NCBI RefSeq assembly: GCF_000224335.1
Contig: NZ_AFXZ01000051.1
Location: forward strand, 1-61,999
From: Bizionia argentinensis JUB59
GTDB taxonomy: Bacteria > Bacteroidota > Bacteroidia > Flavobacteriales > Flavobacteriaceae
DNA: 61,999 nt
Reading direction: 5' to 3'
Part shown: in pieces, positions 17,060 through 26,360 of the stretch
Layout: each line of letters starts with the position of its first letter
How positions within the stretch are numbered: position 1 is the first letter of the stretch
The notes under the pieces: model-generated
Databases searched by the model: none
Told to the model about the DNA's origin: nothing
Seen by the model: the letters and a program-made list of their open reading frames with translations, nothing else
Translations under genes and position numbers: made by a program

Positions 17060-18307
17060 TTAAAGACTCAACGCAACATCAAAAGCCTCTTCTTTTTTTC
17101 GGAATAAGAACTCACCATTACGTACAGACGCCAACACATCTACTCTTTTTCTAATAGCTTCATAAACGGTAGATTCATTTAAAACGATAAAGTTTGCTGC
17201 TTTACCAACGTCTAAACCGTAACTACCTTGAATGTTTAAACATTGTGCTCCATTATAAGTTATTAAATCGAAATTTGTCTTTACATCTTCCGAAGACATT
17301 ATTTGAGCTAAATGAATTCCGTTATCTAAAATATTCATCATATTACCATTACCCATTGGATACCAAGGGTCGTTAATGGAATCTTGTGCAAAAGCCACGT
17401 TAATTCCGTACTCGATAAACTCTTTTACTCTGGTCAATCCACGACGCTTAGGATAGGTATCTTGACGACCTTGTAAATAGGCGTTTTCCGTAGGACAAGC
17501 AATAAAGTTCATCTTAGTCTTTTGGAATATGTCGAGCATTCTAAACGCATAGGAGTCATCTGCCGAACCAAACGAACAGGTATGACTTGCTGTAGTTCTA
17601 CTGCCATAATCTTCCATATAAACAAGTCCATTTAATAACTCTACAAAGCGTGAATGTGGATCATCAGTTTCGTCACAATGCACGTCTATCATCTTGTCAT
17701 ATTTTAGCGCCAGTTTAACGATATCATGAACAGATTTTTCTCCAAATTCTCTTGCAGGTTCGTAATGTGGAATGCCTCCTACAACATCTGCTCCCATTTT
17801 AAGTGCCTCTTCAACTAACTCAAGACCTCCTTTATACATGTACATGCCCTCTTGTGGGAAAGCCACAATTTGAATATCAACTTTATCCTTTAAATCTTCT
17901 TTCATTTCCAGCATCGCTTTTAATGCTGTAAAGTTTGGGTCGGTAACATCTATATGTGTTCTAATGTGCTGTACACCTTGCGAAACCTCATCTTGAATTC
18001 CCTTCATAGCCAATCTTTTTACACTTTCTACTGTTAGTGTTTTTTTGAATTGTGGCCATAACTCAATAGCTTCGAACAAGGTACCGGATCCTGCACCTTC
18101 CTGTCCAAGTTCAGACAACGTATATACGTAGTCTAAATGTAAGTGTGGATCTACATAAGGCGGCAAAACGAGTTTTCCGTTAAGATCTATTTCTTCATCA
18201 CATTTTGGTAAATTTGTTCCAATATGCGTGATTTTTCCATTTTCTACAATCATTTCTGTTGCAGCTTCGTTGCGATAAATTTTCGCATTAAAAAACTTTT
18301 TTTTCAT
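17060..18307 (-). CDS. Cytosine-deaminase-like amidohydrolase
   Basis: A 415-residue metal-dependent hydrolase. Metal and catalytic residues expected for the CodA group are all visible: H55 and H57 in DPHLHLDY, H210 and E213 in DVHCDETDD, H242 in SHTCSF, D309 in AFAQDS. It should hydrolyse an amide or deaminate a cyclic base; cytosine is only the best-known substrate of the group. The palindrome/-7 box unit at 18404-18446 precedes it, so it is probably induced with Dps and the UspA gene. The OYE and MFS genes follow on the same strand. Confidence 0.88.
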   Translation of the reverse strand: MKKKFFNAKIYRNEAATEMIVENGKITHIGTNLPKCDEEIDLNGKLVLPPYVDPHLHLDYVYTLSELGQEGAGSGTLFEAIELWPQFKKTLTVESVKRLAMKGIQDEVSQGVQHIRTHIDVTDPNFTALKAMLEMKEDLKDKVDIQIVAFPQEGMYMYKGGLELVEEALKMGADVVGGIPHYEPAREFGEKSVHDIVKLALKYDKMIDVHCDETDDPHSRFVELLNGLVYMEDYGSRTTASHTCSFGSADDSYAFRMLDIFQKTKMNFIACPTENAYLQGRQDTYPKRRGLTRVKEFIEYGINVAFAQDSINDPWYPMGNGNMMNILDNGIHLAQIMSSEDVKTNFDLITYNGAQCLNIQGSYGLDVGKAANFIVLNESTVYEAIRKRVDVLASVRNGEFLFRKKEEAFDVALSL

Positions 18308-18403
18308 TGTTCGTTTATTTTATGTTACTATTTTACTTGTTTAAGTTTCTAAACCTTAATTAATTCTAAAAAAATAAAGTGTCTAAATGTTTTCATTTAA
18401 GTT

Positions 18404-18446
18404 TAAAGATACTTTTAAAGCTTGTGTTTTGAAATGACATAGGTCA
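18404..18446 (-). promoter_or_regulatory. Stress-type promoter: palindrome plus -7 box (amidohydrolase)
   Basis: Palindrome tgacataggtca at 18435-18446 and, on the minus strand, TATCTTTA at 18404-18411. Centres are 33 bp apart. It sits ~100 bases upstream of the amidohydrolase start. One of six copies with identical spacing in this window. Confidence 0.75.
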
Positions 18447-18490
18447 GTTGAACATTAATTTATGAAAAAAAATGTTCTTAAAAAGCATAA

Positions 18491-18530
18491 AAAAATGGAT
18501 AATTGATTTTTAAATCAATTATCCATTTTT
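18491..18530 (-). terminator. Strong terminator after dps
   Basis: A 19-bp perfect inverted repeat (aaaaatggataattgattt and its complement) separated by two bases, flanked by A and T runs, 26 bases beyond the Dps stop codon. It isolates dps from the amidohydrolase promoter. Confidence 0.85.
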
Positions 18531-18555
18531 TTTAAAATTAGTGAAAATTCGAAGT

Positions 18556-19023
18556 TTATTTCAAATACGAATTTAACATCCAAAGGGTTTTTTCCGTTTC
18601 TGTAATGTAGTCACTCATTAAACTTACTGTACCTTCATCATTTGTATCGGCAGCAATAGTAAGAATATGACGCTCTTTTTCAACTAAAGTTCTAAAATTA
18701 TTAACTACAACCTCTACGCCTTTTGTACCGTCTGATACATTTTTTTCTTCTTTAATTTGTGTTGTTGCAAGATAATCTGTATAAGTGTGTAAAGGCTCGC
18801 CTTCTAATGTAAGAATACGCTCTGCAATTTCATCAATTTTTTCAAAAGCATCTTTATAAAGCTCTTCAAACTTATCGTGTAATTCAAAAAACTTTCTACC
18901 TTTAATGTTCCAATGTAAACCTCTTAAGTTTTGATAAAAGATTTCATAATCTGCCAATAAGATGTTTAATTCAACAACTAATGCTTCAGCTTTTTCACTA
19001 TCTAATCCTACTAAGTTTTTCAT
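18556..19023 (-). CDS. dps: Dps-family DNA-protecting ferritin
   Basis: A 155-residue Dps. The inter-subunit ferroxidase residues appear at H37 (GLHWNIKG), H49 (FELHDKF), D64 and E68 (EKIDEIAERI), at the family spacing. It oxidises and stores iron with peroxide and shields DNA. It is monocistronic: a strong terminator follows. It has its own promoter with a perfect TATCTTTG box and an upstream TGACC-tt-GGTCA palindrome, which suggests activation by a CRP/FNR-type regulator under stress. Confidence 0.95.
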   Translation of the reverse strand: MKNLVGLDSEKAEALVVELNILLADYEIFYQNLRGLHWNIKGRKFFELHDKFEELYKDAFEKIDEIAERILTLEGEPLHTYTDYLATTQIKEEKNVSDGTKGVEVVVNNFRTLVEKERHILTIAADTNDEGTVSLMSDYITETEKTLWMLNSYLK

Positions 19024-19050
19024 GTTATGTGTGTTTTTTAATTATTACTT

Positions 19051-19093
19051 CAAAGATATGATAATTGTCAAGTATTGGCAATGACCTTGGTCA
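19051..19093 (-). promoter_or_regulatory. Stress-type promoter: palindrome plus -7 box (dps)
   Basis: Perfect palindrome arms in tgaccttggtca (19082-19093) and perfect TATCTTTG on the minus strand (19051-19058), centres 33 bp apart, 28 bases upstream of the dps ATG. Best copy of the series. Confidence 0.85.
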
Positions 19094-19138
19094 GTTGCAG
19101 GTTGATTTTTGTCCCTGATTTGGATAAAAAAATCTTAT

Positions 19139-20215
19139 TTATTGCTTCATAACTACAGTTCTATGTGGAAATGGTATTTCAATTCCCTCATTATCGAAAC
19201 GTTTTTTTACTGTTTCAAAAACATCTCTTTTTATAGCAATAGATTTTGAATAGTTTTCAGCCCAAGCCCAAGCTCTTAAAACAACAGCAGAGTCACCTAA
19301 GTCTATAACCGCAGTTCTAATCATTGGTGCTCCATCTTGTTTTTGCTCTTCAGTTCGATTGTCTAAAATAAATGGATGCTTCTCACATTCTTCTCTTAGA
19401 ATCTGTTTTGCAAGGTCAACATCACTATCATATGAAATACCGACGACTATATACTCACAGCATTTTTGTTCATCTAAATCAAAATTTTCTATATTGGCTT
19501 TATTAATTACCGCATTAGGTATGATAACTCTTCTGTTCTGCCATGTACGTATTATAGTATGTCTCAAGGTAATATCTGTAACGCTGCCTGTTACAGAACC
19601 TCCAATAGAAACTATATCACCAACTCTAAACGGTTTAAAAGCTATAAGAAATAAGCCACCAATTACGTTAGACAAAGCTTCTTGAGAAGCAAGACCTACA
19701 ATAAGTGCTGCAACACCTGCGCCGCCTAAAGCGGTCTGTGCAACACCTTTGAGCGAAGGAAAGGCTAAAAGACACATCATAATACCAATAAAGTAAATGG
19801 AAACTAGAACTAAGTATCGTAAAAATTTAAAACTAGTTGGGTCTTGTTGTGTTGCTATCTTTTTTTTTATATCATTTTGAAACCACATATTTGCCGTAGT
19901 AGCAGCAATAATGGTGAGTGATAACACGACACCCAGATACAATGCTAATTTAAAATTATCTACCAAGACGCTCTGTTTGCTCTCGTCAACAACTAAATAG
20001 ATTAATGCTAATAAACCTAGTACAAGCCATAATGTATTAAGAATGCGTTTTAATAAACTTAATGGCTTTGATACTTCTCCAGGAAAACGTGCCTGTTGCT
20101 CTTTTTTGAGCCAACGATGTAGTTTTTTTGTCAAAAATCGTAATGTAAAGATTATTAAAATGACAATGACACCAAAGATGATATCAAATTTGTGAGCGTT
20201 TAAAAATTCTATCAT
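19139..20215 (-). CDS. MscS-family mechanosensitive channel
   Basis: A 358-residue small-conductance channel. There are about four N-terminal TM segments (10-30, 60-78, 90-110, 130-155). The pore helix follows, with the glycine/alanine pattern TALGGAGVAALIVGLASQEALSNVIGG (162-188), then the beta domain beginning FKPFRVGDIVSIGGSVTGSV. It relieves turgor under osmotic shock. A 6-7 unit TAA microsatellite lies upstream; no clear operon partner. Confidence 0.93.
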   Translation of the reverse strand: MIEFLNAHKFDIIFGVIVILIIFTLRFLTKKLHRWLKKEQQARFPGEVSKPLSLLKRILNTLWLVLGLLALIYLVVDESKQSVLVDNFKLALYLGVVLSLTIIAATTANMWFQNDIKKKIATQQDPTSFKFLRYLVLVSIYFIGIMMCLLAFPSLKGVAQTALGGAGVAALIVGLASQEALSNVIGGLFLIAFKPFRVGDIVSIGGSVTGSVTDITLRHTIIRTWQNRRVIIPNAVINKANIENFDLDEQKCCEYIVVGISYDSDVDLAKQILREECEKHPFILDNRTEEQKQDGAPMIRTAVIDLGDSAVVLRAWAWAENYSKSIAIKRDVFETVKKRFDNEGIEIPFPHRTVVMKQ

Positions 20216-20334
20216 AGCCTTTGGTTTTTTTAATTTTATAATAAACGTTAGTTATTTATCTTAACAAAAACACGCTTTAATTCCTGCAATAATATTTGCA
20301 ACAGGAAAAGCAGGTAAAATCAATCCGATTAACC

Positions 20335-20357
20335 TAATAATAATAATAATAATAATG
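20335..20357. repeat. TAA trinucleotide microsatellite
   Basis: Seven to eight uninterrupted TAA units in the 231-bp gap between the MscS gene and the cardiolipin synthase gene. It could vary in length. It is ~120 bases upstream of the MscS start, so length changes might affect its promoter. Nothing else is seen in the gap except an isolated FNR-like palindrome at 20433-20444. Confidence 0.85.
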
Positions 20358-20447
20358 CTGACACGTGCTTCTCCAATTATTTTTTGCACTCTTGCACACC
20401 TCCGAGACATTTAGCAATCCTTCATTAATCCATGATTTTAATCAATG

Positions 20448-21902
20448 TCATAAAAATGGCGATAATAATCTCACTAACCTTTCCCATAAATGAATATATT
20501 TTGGTCTGCTTAACCAAGATTCGACATCAATTAGTTCAGATACTTTTAAGTCGTCGTTAAATGCCTTGGTAAGCTGTGCTGCAATATTTTTACTATACAC
20601 TATGGCATTGACTTCAAAATTGAGGTCAAAACTTCTGTAGTCCATATTTGCGGAACCCACAATAGCTACATCATCATCAATTACCATTGTTTTTGCGTGA
20701 ACAAATCCTTTGTTATACTTATAAATCTTCGCTCCAACTTGAAGTAATTCTGTATAATAAGCGCTTGCAGCTGCGTTTACTATTTTAGAATCTGAAATGC
20801 CTGGAATTAATATCTTAACATCCAATCCGCCTTTAATGGCAATAATTAAAGCGTCCATTAAACTTTCATCTGGAATAAAATACGGACTTGTAATATATAT
20901 GCTTTCTTTGGCTGAATTAATAGCTTCTAAAAGTGAATAGAAAATAACTGGCTGCTTACTGTCTGGTCCTGAAGCTGCAATTTGTACCACTTCATTTATA
21001 ATATGCTCTTGTTCTGTTTTGTCAATAAAATAAGATTCAGAATAGGCAAAAGGTGTAGCACTACAAAAATTCCAATCTCCCATAAATAGGTATTGTAAAT
21101 AAGCTGTGGCCTGACCTTTGATCATTAAATGCGTGTCTCGCCAATACAAATGATTTTCTTTATGTAAATCGTTACGGTATTTATCGCTCATATTAATACC
21201 ACCTACAAAACCAACTTTACCGTCAATAACTATAATTTTTCTATGATTTCTGTAATTAAGTCGGTTAGCAAATGCATACCATCTTATTTTATAGAAAGGT
21301 GCCGTTTGGATTCCTGCATCTTCTAATTTATTAATGAAAGATTTTCCTAGATCATGACTTCCAAAATCGTCATACATAAAACGGACTTCAACACCTTCTT
21401 TTGATTTTTTAATAAGAATATCAGCCACTTGATTTCCTGTAATATCATCTTCATAAATATAATATTCAATATGAATGTGTGATGTTGCATTTTCAAGTTC
21501 TTTTAGTAATACGGCAAATTTTTCGTCTCCATTTATTAGCAGTTTTACCTCATTATTTGCTGTTAAAGGACTATAACCAGCACGACGAATAAACTCTATT
21601 AAAGTTTTACTTTTTTGCGGAATTAATCCGGAATTGCTTACAGCTTCAGAATACAAATTCACTTTGGTTGTAATGCGTTCTCGAAGTTGTTCATCTTCAA
21701 CTATCTTTTTAGAATATAGTTTTCGTTTTCGATAATTTACTCCAAAGGAAAAATAAAAAATCATACCAACAATAGGTAGAAAAACAATGAAAAGAATATA
21801 TGCCAAAGCTTTGGTGCTACTGCGTGTATCGTGCAACACTCTAGAGATAACTAAAATGATAATGAGGACGTAAAATGCTTCAGCTATTAAAACCCAATTC
21901 AT
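20448..21902 (-). CDS. cls: Cardiolipin synthase (phospholipase D superfamily)
   Basis: A 484-residue ClsA-type enzyme. Two N-terminal TM segments (3-20, 32-52) are followed by two PLD domains with HKD motifs: H220 in NHRKIIVID and H402/K404 in VHAKTMVID, each followed by a GG/GSANMD segment. It condenses two phosphatidylglycerols to cardiolipin at the inner membrane. Domain order and length are normal. It is separated from a pirin gene upstream by 34 bases on the same strand, so co-transcription is possible. Confidence 0.93.
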   Translation of the reverse strand: MNWVLIAEAFYVLIIILVISRVLHDTRSSTKALAYILFIVFLPIVGMIFYFSFGVNYRKRKLYSKKIVEDEQLRERITTKVNLYSEAVSNSGLIPQKSKTLIEFIRRAGYSPLTANNEVKLLINGDEKFAVLLKELENATSHIHIEYYIYEDDITGNQVADILIKKSKEGVEVRFMYDDFGSHDLGKSFINKLEDAGIQTAPFYKIRWYAFANRLNYRNHRKIIVIDGKVGFVGGINMSDKYRNDLHKENHLYWRDTHLMIKGQATAYLQYLFMGDWNFCSATPFAYSESYFIDKTEQEHIINEVVQIAASGPDSKQPVIFYSLLEAINSAKESIYITSPYFIPDESLMDALIIAIKGGLDVKILIPGISDSKIVNAAASAYYTELLQVGAKIYKYNKGFVHAKTMVIDDDVAIVGSANMDYRSFDLNFEVNAIVYSKNIAAQLTKAFNDDLKVSELIDVESWLSRPKYIHLWERLVRLLSPFL

Positions 21903-21936
21903 GCAATGCTTTTATGGTCGTATTAAATTACTAGAT

Positions 21937-22818
21937 TCACTTCCTTTTAAATGTTGGATAAGGAATGTATTCATCATCACCTTCTATTTTATCAAATGAT
22001 TGTGATACCCATTTTTGTTTCGCTTCGGCTATTAATTCTTTATCTGAAGACACAAAATTCCAATCAATAAATCGTTCTTCGGGAAAAGGTTCGCCTCCAA
22101 AAATATAAATGGTACTGTTTTCTTGAATTGTAAATTCACATAGTGAGCTGTCTTTTGCTACTAATAGTTGTTTAGGTTCGTATACATTTCCTTCACTTTC
22201 GATGGCGCCTTTAAGAATATATAAACCAGCTTCACCATAAAGGGCATCACCAATATTTACCACCTGTTTTGATGTGCTTTTAATTTCCAGCATAAATAGC
22301 TTACTAAAAACTGGGACTGCTGATTTTTTACCAAAGGCTTCTCCTGCTATTAACTTAAATTGTAAATCGCCTTCTGTCCAACTTGGAATTTGGTTTTCTT
22401 CAATATGAAAAAATTGCGGTTCCATTTGCTCTAAATGTTTTGGCAAAGCCACCCAAATTTGCAAACCATGCATAAATAATGGCGAGTCTCGCAAATGCTC
22501 TGGTGTACGTTCAGAATGTACAATTCCTTTTCCTGCTGTCATCCAATTGACTGCTCCCGGCTTTATTTCTACTTCGTTACCAAGCGTATCGCGATGCATA
22601 ATGCTGCCTTCAAATAAAAACGTAAGGGTTGAAAGTCCTATATGTGGATGCGGCATTACATCAAAATTTTCTCGCTCGCTTAACTTAACAGGACCCATGT
22701 GGTCTATGTAAATAAAAGGACCTACCATTCGTTTTTGACGAAATGGTAATAATCGTCCTACCATAAACTTCCCAATATTGGCAGCTCTCTCTTCAATAAT
22801 TAGTTTGATGTTTGACAT
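21937..22818 (-). CDS. Pirin-family cupin protein
   Basis: A 293-residue two-cupin protein. The N-terminal cupin carries the metal site VMPHPHIGLSTLTFLFEG with the later ERTPEHLR-type region. The C-terminal half is the PF05726-like pirin C domain (LYILKGAIE, IYIFGGEPF). Family members bind iron; some have quercetinase activity and others act as redox-sensitive regulators. It sits 17 bases from a small 102-residue protein gene upstream and before cls. Confidence 0.92.
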   Translation of the reverse strand: MSNIKLIIEERAANIGKFMVGRLLPFRQKRMVGPFIYIDHMGPVKLSERENFDVMPHPHIGLSTLTFLFEGSIMHRDTLGNEVEIKPGAVNWMTAGKGIVHSERTPEHLRDSPLFMHGLQIWVALPKHLEQMEPQFFHIEENQIPSWTEGDLQFKLIAGEAFGKKSAVPVFSKLFMLEIKSTSKQVVNIGDALYGEAGLYILKGAIESEGNVYEPKQLLVAKDSSLCEFTIQENSTIYIFGGEPFPEERFIDWNFVSSDKELIAEAKQKWVSQSFDKIEGDDEYIPYPTFKRK

Positions 22819-22835
22819 GATAACGATTAAGTTAA

Positions 22836-23144
22836 TTATAGATTATGTAATTTTTTAACCAATTCTCGAGAAACAGATGTTGAATACGCACTATAAGAAT
22901 TTACTAACAATCCTTTTATATCGTCTTTTTTTGAAGAAATTGCGTATAGAATACTTTCATTATCTACATCAGACATTTCTTGAAAACGGAATACGTCATC
23001 AACATCAAATTCATCTACTTGTAGCTCTATATCGTGATTTTTACACTCAATCGTATCATTATCATTGTTAGTGCTAAAGTTATGCGTGTAGCCTTTTTTT
23101 GTTAAGTCATTGATGGCTACTGATAAGCTTGTGTATTTTCCCAT
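22836..23144 (-). CDS. Small conserved acidic protein
   Basis: A 102-residue acidic protein of a type common in flavobacteria and often labelled phosphoribosylpyrophosphate synthetase, a label I do not trust: there is no PRPP-binding loop. Recognisable pattern: LSVAINDLTKKGYTHNF, DEFDVDDVFRFQEMSD, YAISSKKDDIKGLLVNSYSAY. No signal peptide or TM. It is followed by the pirin gene. Function unknown. Confidence 0.7.
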   Translation of the reverse strand: MGKYTSLSVAINDLTKKGYTHNFSTNNDNDTIECKNHDIELQVDEFDVDDVFRFQEMSDVDNESILYAISSKKDDIKGLLVNSYSAYSTSVSRELVKKLHNL

Positions 23145-23225
23145 TGTGTTATAGTTTTATATGTGTTATTCAGTTTTTATTTTAATTAGCTATTTTAATT
23201 CTTAAATATGATACTTTCATTTTTT

Positions 23226-23760
23226 GATAAGGTATAAGAGTTTCCTTAACCTCTAAGTTCGTAATTTTCATTTTTATACCAAATACCAGAGGCTGCTTTT
23301 TCTTCAACTAAGCCTATCTACTTGCCATCATTTAAATAGGCTTTAACAGTTCCTTCCGTATTATTAAAGGTAATATTTAATACATCGTCAATATCATTTT
23401 TTGCTTGTAAATTAGCGATATCATCAGACGTTCAAAAATTATTTCTCCATCTTTTCTTAGGGTTATATCGTTACCTTTTCCTCTAAATTCATGTTGGTTG
23501 ATTTTGTACCAAATTCCAGCAGCTGTTTTCTCTTCAACTAAATCTATCTGTTCGCCACCATCTAAATAAGCTTTAACAGTTCCTTTTGTATTATTAAATA
23601 CCAAGTCTAATTTTTTGCCATCTTTGTTAGTGGATGTGATTTTAGTAATAGCATCTGAAACATTCTAAACTGTTTCTGTGTTTGTCTTTTCTGCATCTTC
23701 TTTTTTTGTGGATTCTTTACAAAAACCTAAAATCAATACAGTTAATAATTAAAGTTTTTT
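23226..23760 (-). pseudogene. Decayed MliC-repeat lipoprotein
   Basis: Remnant of a paralogue of the intact MliC-repeat gene at 26361-27167. In minus-strand order it has a lipobox-like LILGFC, then a spacer ending in a stop (ETV-stop), one repeat (FNNTKGTVKAYLDGGEQIDL...GIWYK), a frame change after EIIFE, and a second repeat interrupted by stops in NDGK-stop and ELRG-stop. Reading frames must be joined at least twice. Only a 75-residue piece remains open. Function is presumably lost. Confidence 0.8.
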
Positions 23761-23767
23761 TATCGTT

Positions 23768-24187
23768 TTATTTTTTATTATATATTAAATTATCAATCGA
23801 AAATTTACCAGCACCTGCAATTAGAATAACCAAATAAATTGAAGCATAAAGCAATGGTAATTCCTGTTTTGCAAATGGATCAGGTACATGAATTATTAAT
23901 ACTGCAACTAACATTGTAATTAGCAAAGGAATTGCCGCAAAACGTGTAGCTAAACCTAAAATTAAGAGTGCGGCACAGACCACTTCTGCAAATACAGCAA
24001 GCGCTAAAGATGTTGTTGCGCCAAATCCTATTGGATCTGGAAATTGAATTGGGTCGCTTCCAAACAATGGTGCGATTTTACCTATGCCATGTGTTAACAT
24101 TAAAGCACCACCCGCCATACGAAGTATTAGTAACGAAAGGTTGATGTTTTTAGCATAAAAACCAGGGTTTAGCATTTTTTTTATCAT
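23768..24187 (-). CDS. DoxX-family membrane protein
   Basis: A 139-residue protein with four TM helices and the DoxX pattern: LLILRMAGGALMLTHGIGKI at the N-terminus, AVFAEVVCAALLILGLATRFAAIP in the middle, and a final LPLLYASIYLVILIAGAGKFSID. DoxX proteins are poorly understood inner-membrane proteins linked to redox stress. It ends 8 bases from the decayed MliC pseudogene. Confidence 0.9.
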   Translation of the reverse strand: MIKKMLNPGFYAKNINLSLLILRMAGGALMLTHGIGKIAPLFGSDPIQFPDPIGFGATTSLALAVFAEVVCAALLILGLATRFAAIPLLITMLVAVLIIHVPDPFAKQELPLLYASIYLVILIAGAGKFSIDNLIYNKK

Positions 24188-24355
24188 AAGTTTATTATTA
24201 TTTATTAGTCCTTGTAGAACTATTTTATGCTGTTAATTTTTCATGTAAAAACTAATTCTAATTAGCCATTCTAAAGCGTTAAAAAAATAAATTTTTTTAA
24301 CTCTTTCTTCTATAATTTCGCTTGTTGTTTTACATACTATTTTTTCTGTACTAAA

Positions 24356-24982
24356 TCATTGTGATGCTGACTTTTCGGTTTTCCAAATCCTTGGCAAATG
24401 CCAGTTGAATTTTACGGATAATAATCGAAATACAACTATAGTAGCCAGACAAATAATTTCGACAGGCATTATGGGTACATTCAACTTTAGTAAAAGGAAA
24501 AAAACGGCACCTCCTAAAATGCATGTGGTTGCATATATTTCCTTCTGAAAAATAAGCGGAATGTTACTTAAAGAAATATCTCTAATTACACCTCCAAAAC
24601 AAGCAGTAATTGTTCCAAGAGCAATGCAACTTATAGGATGCATATCTAGCGAAATTCCGGTTTGAATTCCAACTACGGTAAAAAAACCCAGCCCTATAGA
24701 ATCGAAAAACAACAACACATTATGGAAGTTTTTAATAGCCGATTTAAATAGTAATCCTACGATGGTACTCATTAGAACTACGAATCCTGCGCTAAATTCC
24801 AACAACCATTTAACAGGAACTTCTCCAATTAAAACATCGCGTAAAGTTCCGCCACCCAAAGCCGTAATAAAAGCAATAATAAATGTACCAAAAACATCTA
24901 ACTTTTTTTCCATTGCGGCAAATGTACCTGCAATGCCAAATGCTGCTGTTCCTATTATCTCAATGGTTTTAAGGGATTCCAT
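24356..24982 (-). CDS. TRIC/UPF0126-family cation channel protein
   Basis: A 208-residue protein of seven short TM segments in two internally repeated halves. Each carries a GGG-T-RD signature: FITALGGGTLRDVLIG (37-52) and ITACFGGVIRDISL (near 124-137). These are the hallmarks of prokaryotic trimeric intracellular cation channel homologues. Expected role: cation (mainly K+) conductance in the inner membrane. It stands alone between DoxX and an alcohol dehydrogenase. Confidence 0.9.
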   Translation of the reverse strand: MESLKTIEIIGTAAFGIAGTFAAMEKKLDVFGTFIIAFITALGGGTLRDVLIGEVPVKWLLEFSAGFVVLMSTIVGLLFKSAIKNFHNVLLFFDSIGLGFFTVVGIQTGISLDMHPISCIALGTITACFGGVIRDISLSNIPLIFQKEIYATTCILGGAVFFLLLKLNVPIMPVEIICLATIVVFRLLSVKFNWHLPRIWKTEKSASQ

Positions 24983-25217
24983 AATTGGGTTGTTTTATAT
25001 AATTATGTAGTACAATATACATAAATGTGAATACTTCAAAACCAATAAAACAAATTTAATTAATGTTGTAGTGTTGTATTCAATGTTTGTATTTTACATA
25101 TAAAAATGCCATCATCTATAATTTCATAAGACAATGGCATTTTCAATGCGAATGATATTGGTGTTTTGATAATTAGTTAGTGTTCAAAAACAACTTATAT
25201 TTCCATTTAACCCTTCT

Positions 25218-26282
25218 TTAATTGGCATTAATATCAACCAAAATTTTAACTTCCGAAGGGTCATTTACTAAAGCTTCAAACCCTTTATCTACAATATCAT
25301 CTAAAGGAATAACACTTGTCACTAATTTTTCTACTGGTAATCTTCCACTACTGATTAAGGCAATAACTTCTGGAAAAATATTACGATATGCTGCTGTACC
25401 AATTATAGTAAGCTCTCTTAGAGTTTGGTTTAAAGCATCGTGATTTATTTTTTCTCCAAATAGCGCTACTAAAACAGCTGTTCCACCGTTTCTTAAACTA
25501 TCAATACCAGTATCAAATGACGCTTGAGCGCCTGCTGCATCAATAAAAATGTCTACACCATAACCCGTCATTTCTTTTATTTTCTTCGGAATATCCTTAG
25601 ATCTGGCATCAAACGTATGTGTAGCACCGATTTCTTTCGCTTTTTTCAATCTATCTTCAGATAAATCTGAAACAAAAATATTTGAAGCTCCACTTGCTAA
25701 TGCCACTTGGATGGTGAGCATACCAATTGGACCTGCTCCTGCAATTAAAACTGTATCACCTAATTTCATACCACTACGTTTTATGGCATAGGCAGCAACT
25801 GCTGCAGGTTCTACGATGGCTCCTTGTTCAAACGTCATGTTATCTGGCATTTTATGTACCATATAATCTTCAACCACCACATATTTTGCAAAACCACCGT
25901 TTGCTGTAAGTCCTACAAACCCTAAAGGTTCCGATAGGTTGTACTCACCTGTAACGATGAATGGACTTTCGGGATTTCTAAAAATCGGCTCTACAGTAAC
26001 GCGATCACCTTTTTTAATATGCGATACGTTTTTGCCTACCTCTTCTACTATACCAGAAAATTCGTGACCTAACGTTGTGGTTCCTTGATGTCCGTTTAAC
26101 GAAAAAGGTTCATCTACAGGAATCAATTGTGGTCCGTGGGTATATTCGTGCAGATCGGATCCGCAGATTCCTGTAAATTTTACTGCAATTTTCACCTGAT
26201 TCTCTTTAGGTGTTGGTATATCTGTATCTTCTACTCTAATATCTTTCGCTGCGTGCCAGCGTGCTGCTTTCATTGTTTCCAT
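25218..26282 (-). CDS. Zinc-type medium-chain alcohol dehydrogenase (butanediol dehydrogenase-like)
   Basis: A 354-residue MDR protein. Catalytic zinc ligands: Cys in GICGSDLHEY (near 40) and His in LGHEFSGIVEEVG. The Rossmann motif is AGAGPIGMLTIQVALASGA (near 181-199). The region that usually holds four cysteines for the structural zinc reads VEPIFRNPESPFIVTGEYNL and has none, so the structural zinc is absent. The closest named group is 2,3-butanediol/acetoin dehydrogenase. A broken paralogue with the same cysteine-free lobe lies at 43631-44691. Confidence 0.9.
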   Translation of the reverse strand: METMKAARWHAAKDIRVEDTDIPTPKENQVKIAVKFTGICGSDLHEYTHGPQLIPVDEPFSLNGHQGTTTLGHEFSGIVEEVGKNVSHIKKGDRVTVEPIFRNPESPFIVTGEYNLSEPLGFVGLTANGGFAKYVVVEDYMVHKMPDNMTFEQGAIVEPAAVAAYAIKRSGMKLGDTVLIAGAGPIGMLTIQVALASGASNIFVSDLSEDRLKKAKEIGATHTFDARSKDIPKKIKEMTGYGVDIFIDAAGAQASFDTGIDSLRNGGTAVLVALFGEKINHDALNQTLRELTIIGTAAYRNIFPEVIALISSGRLPVEKLVTSVIPLDDIVDKGFEALVNDPSEVKILVDINAN

Positions 26283-26360
26283 AATTCACTTTCATTTAAT
26301 TAATAGTTAATACTTCGCTCTTTTCAGAATTGAAATAACACGTTTAAAATATTAATCTGT

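Noticed and set aside
20433-20444. FNR-like palindrome tgattttaatca near the end of cls
   Set aside because: It overlaps the cls stop region and has no TAnnTTTG box at the 33-bp spacing seen in the six accepted sites.
22836-23144. Annotation as phosphoribosylpyrophosphate synthetase
   Set aside because: The protein has 102 residues and no PRPP-binding or ATP-binding motif; the label looks like a propagated error.
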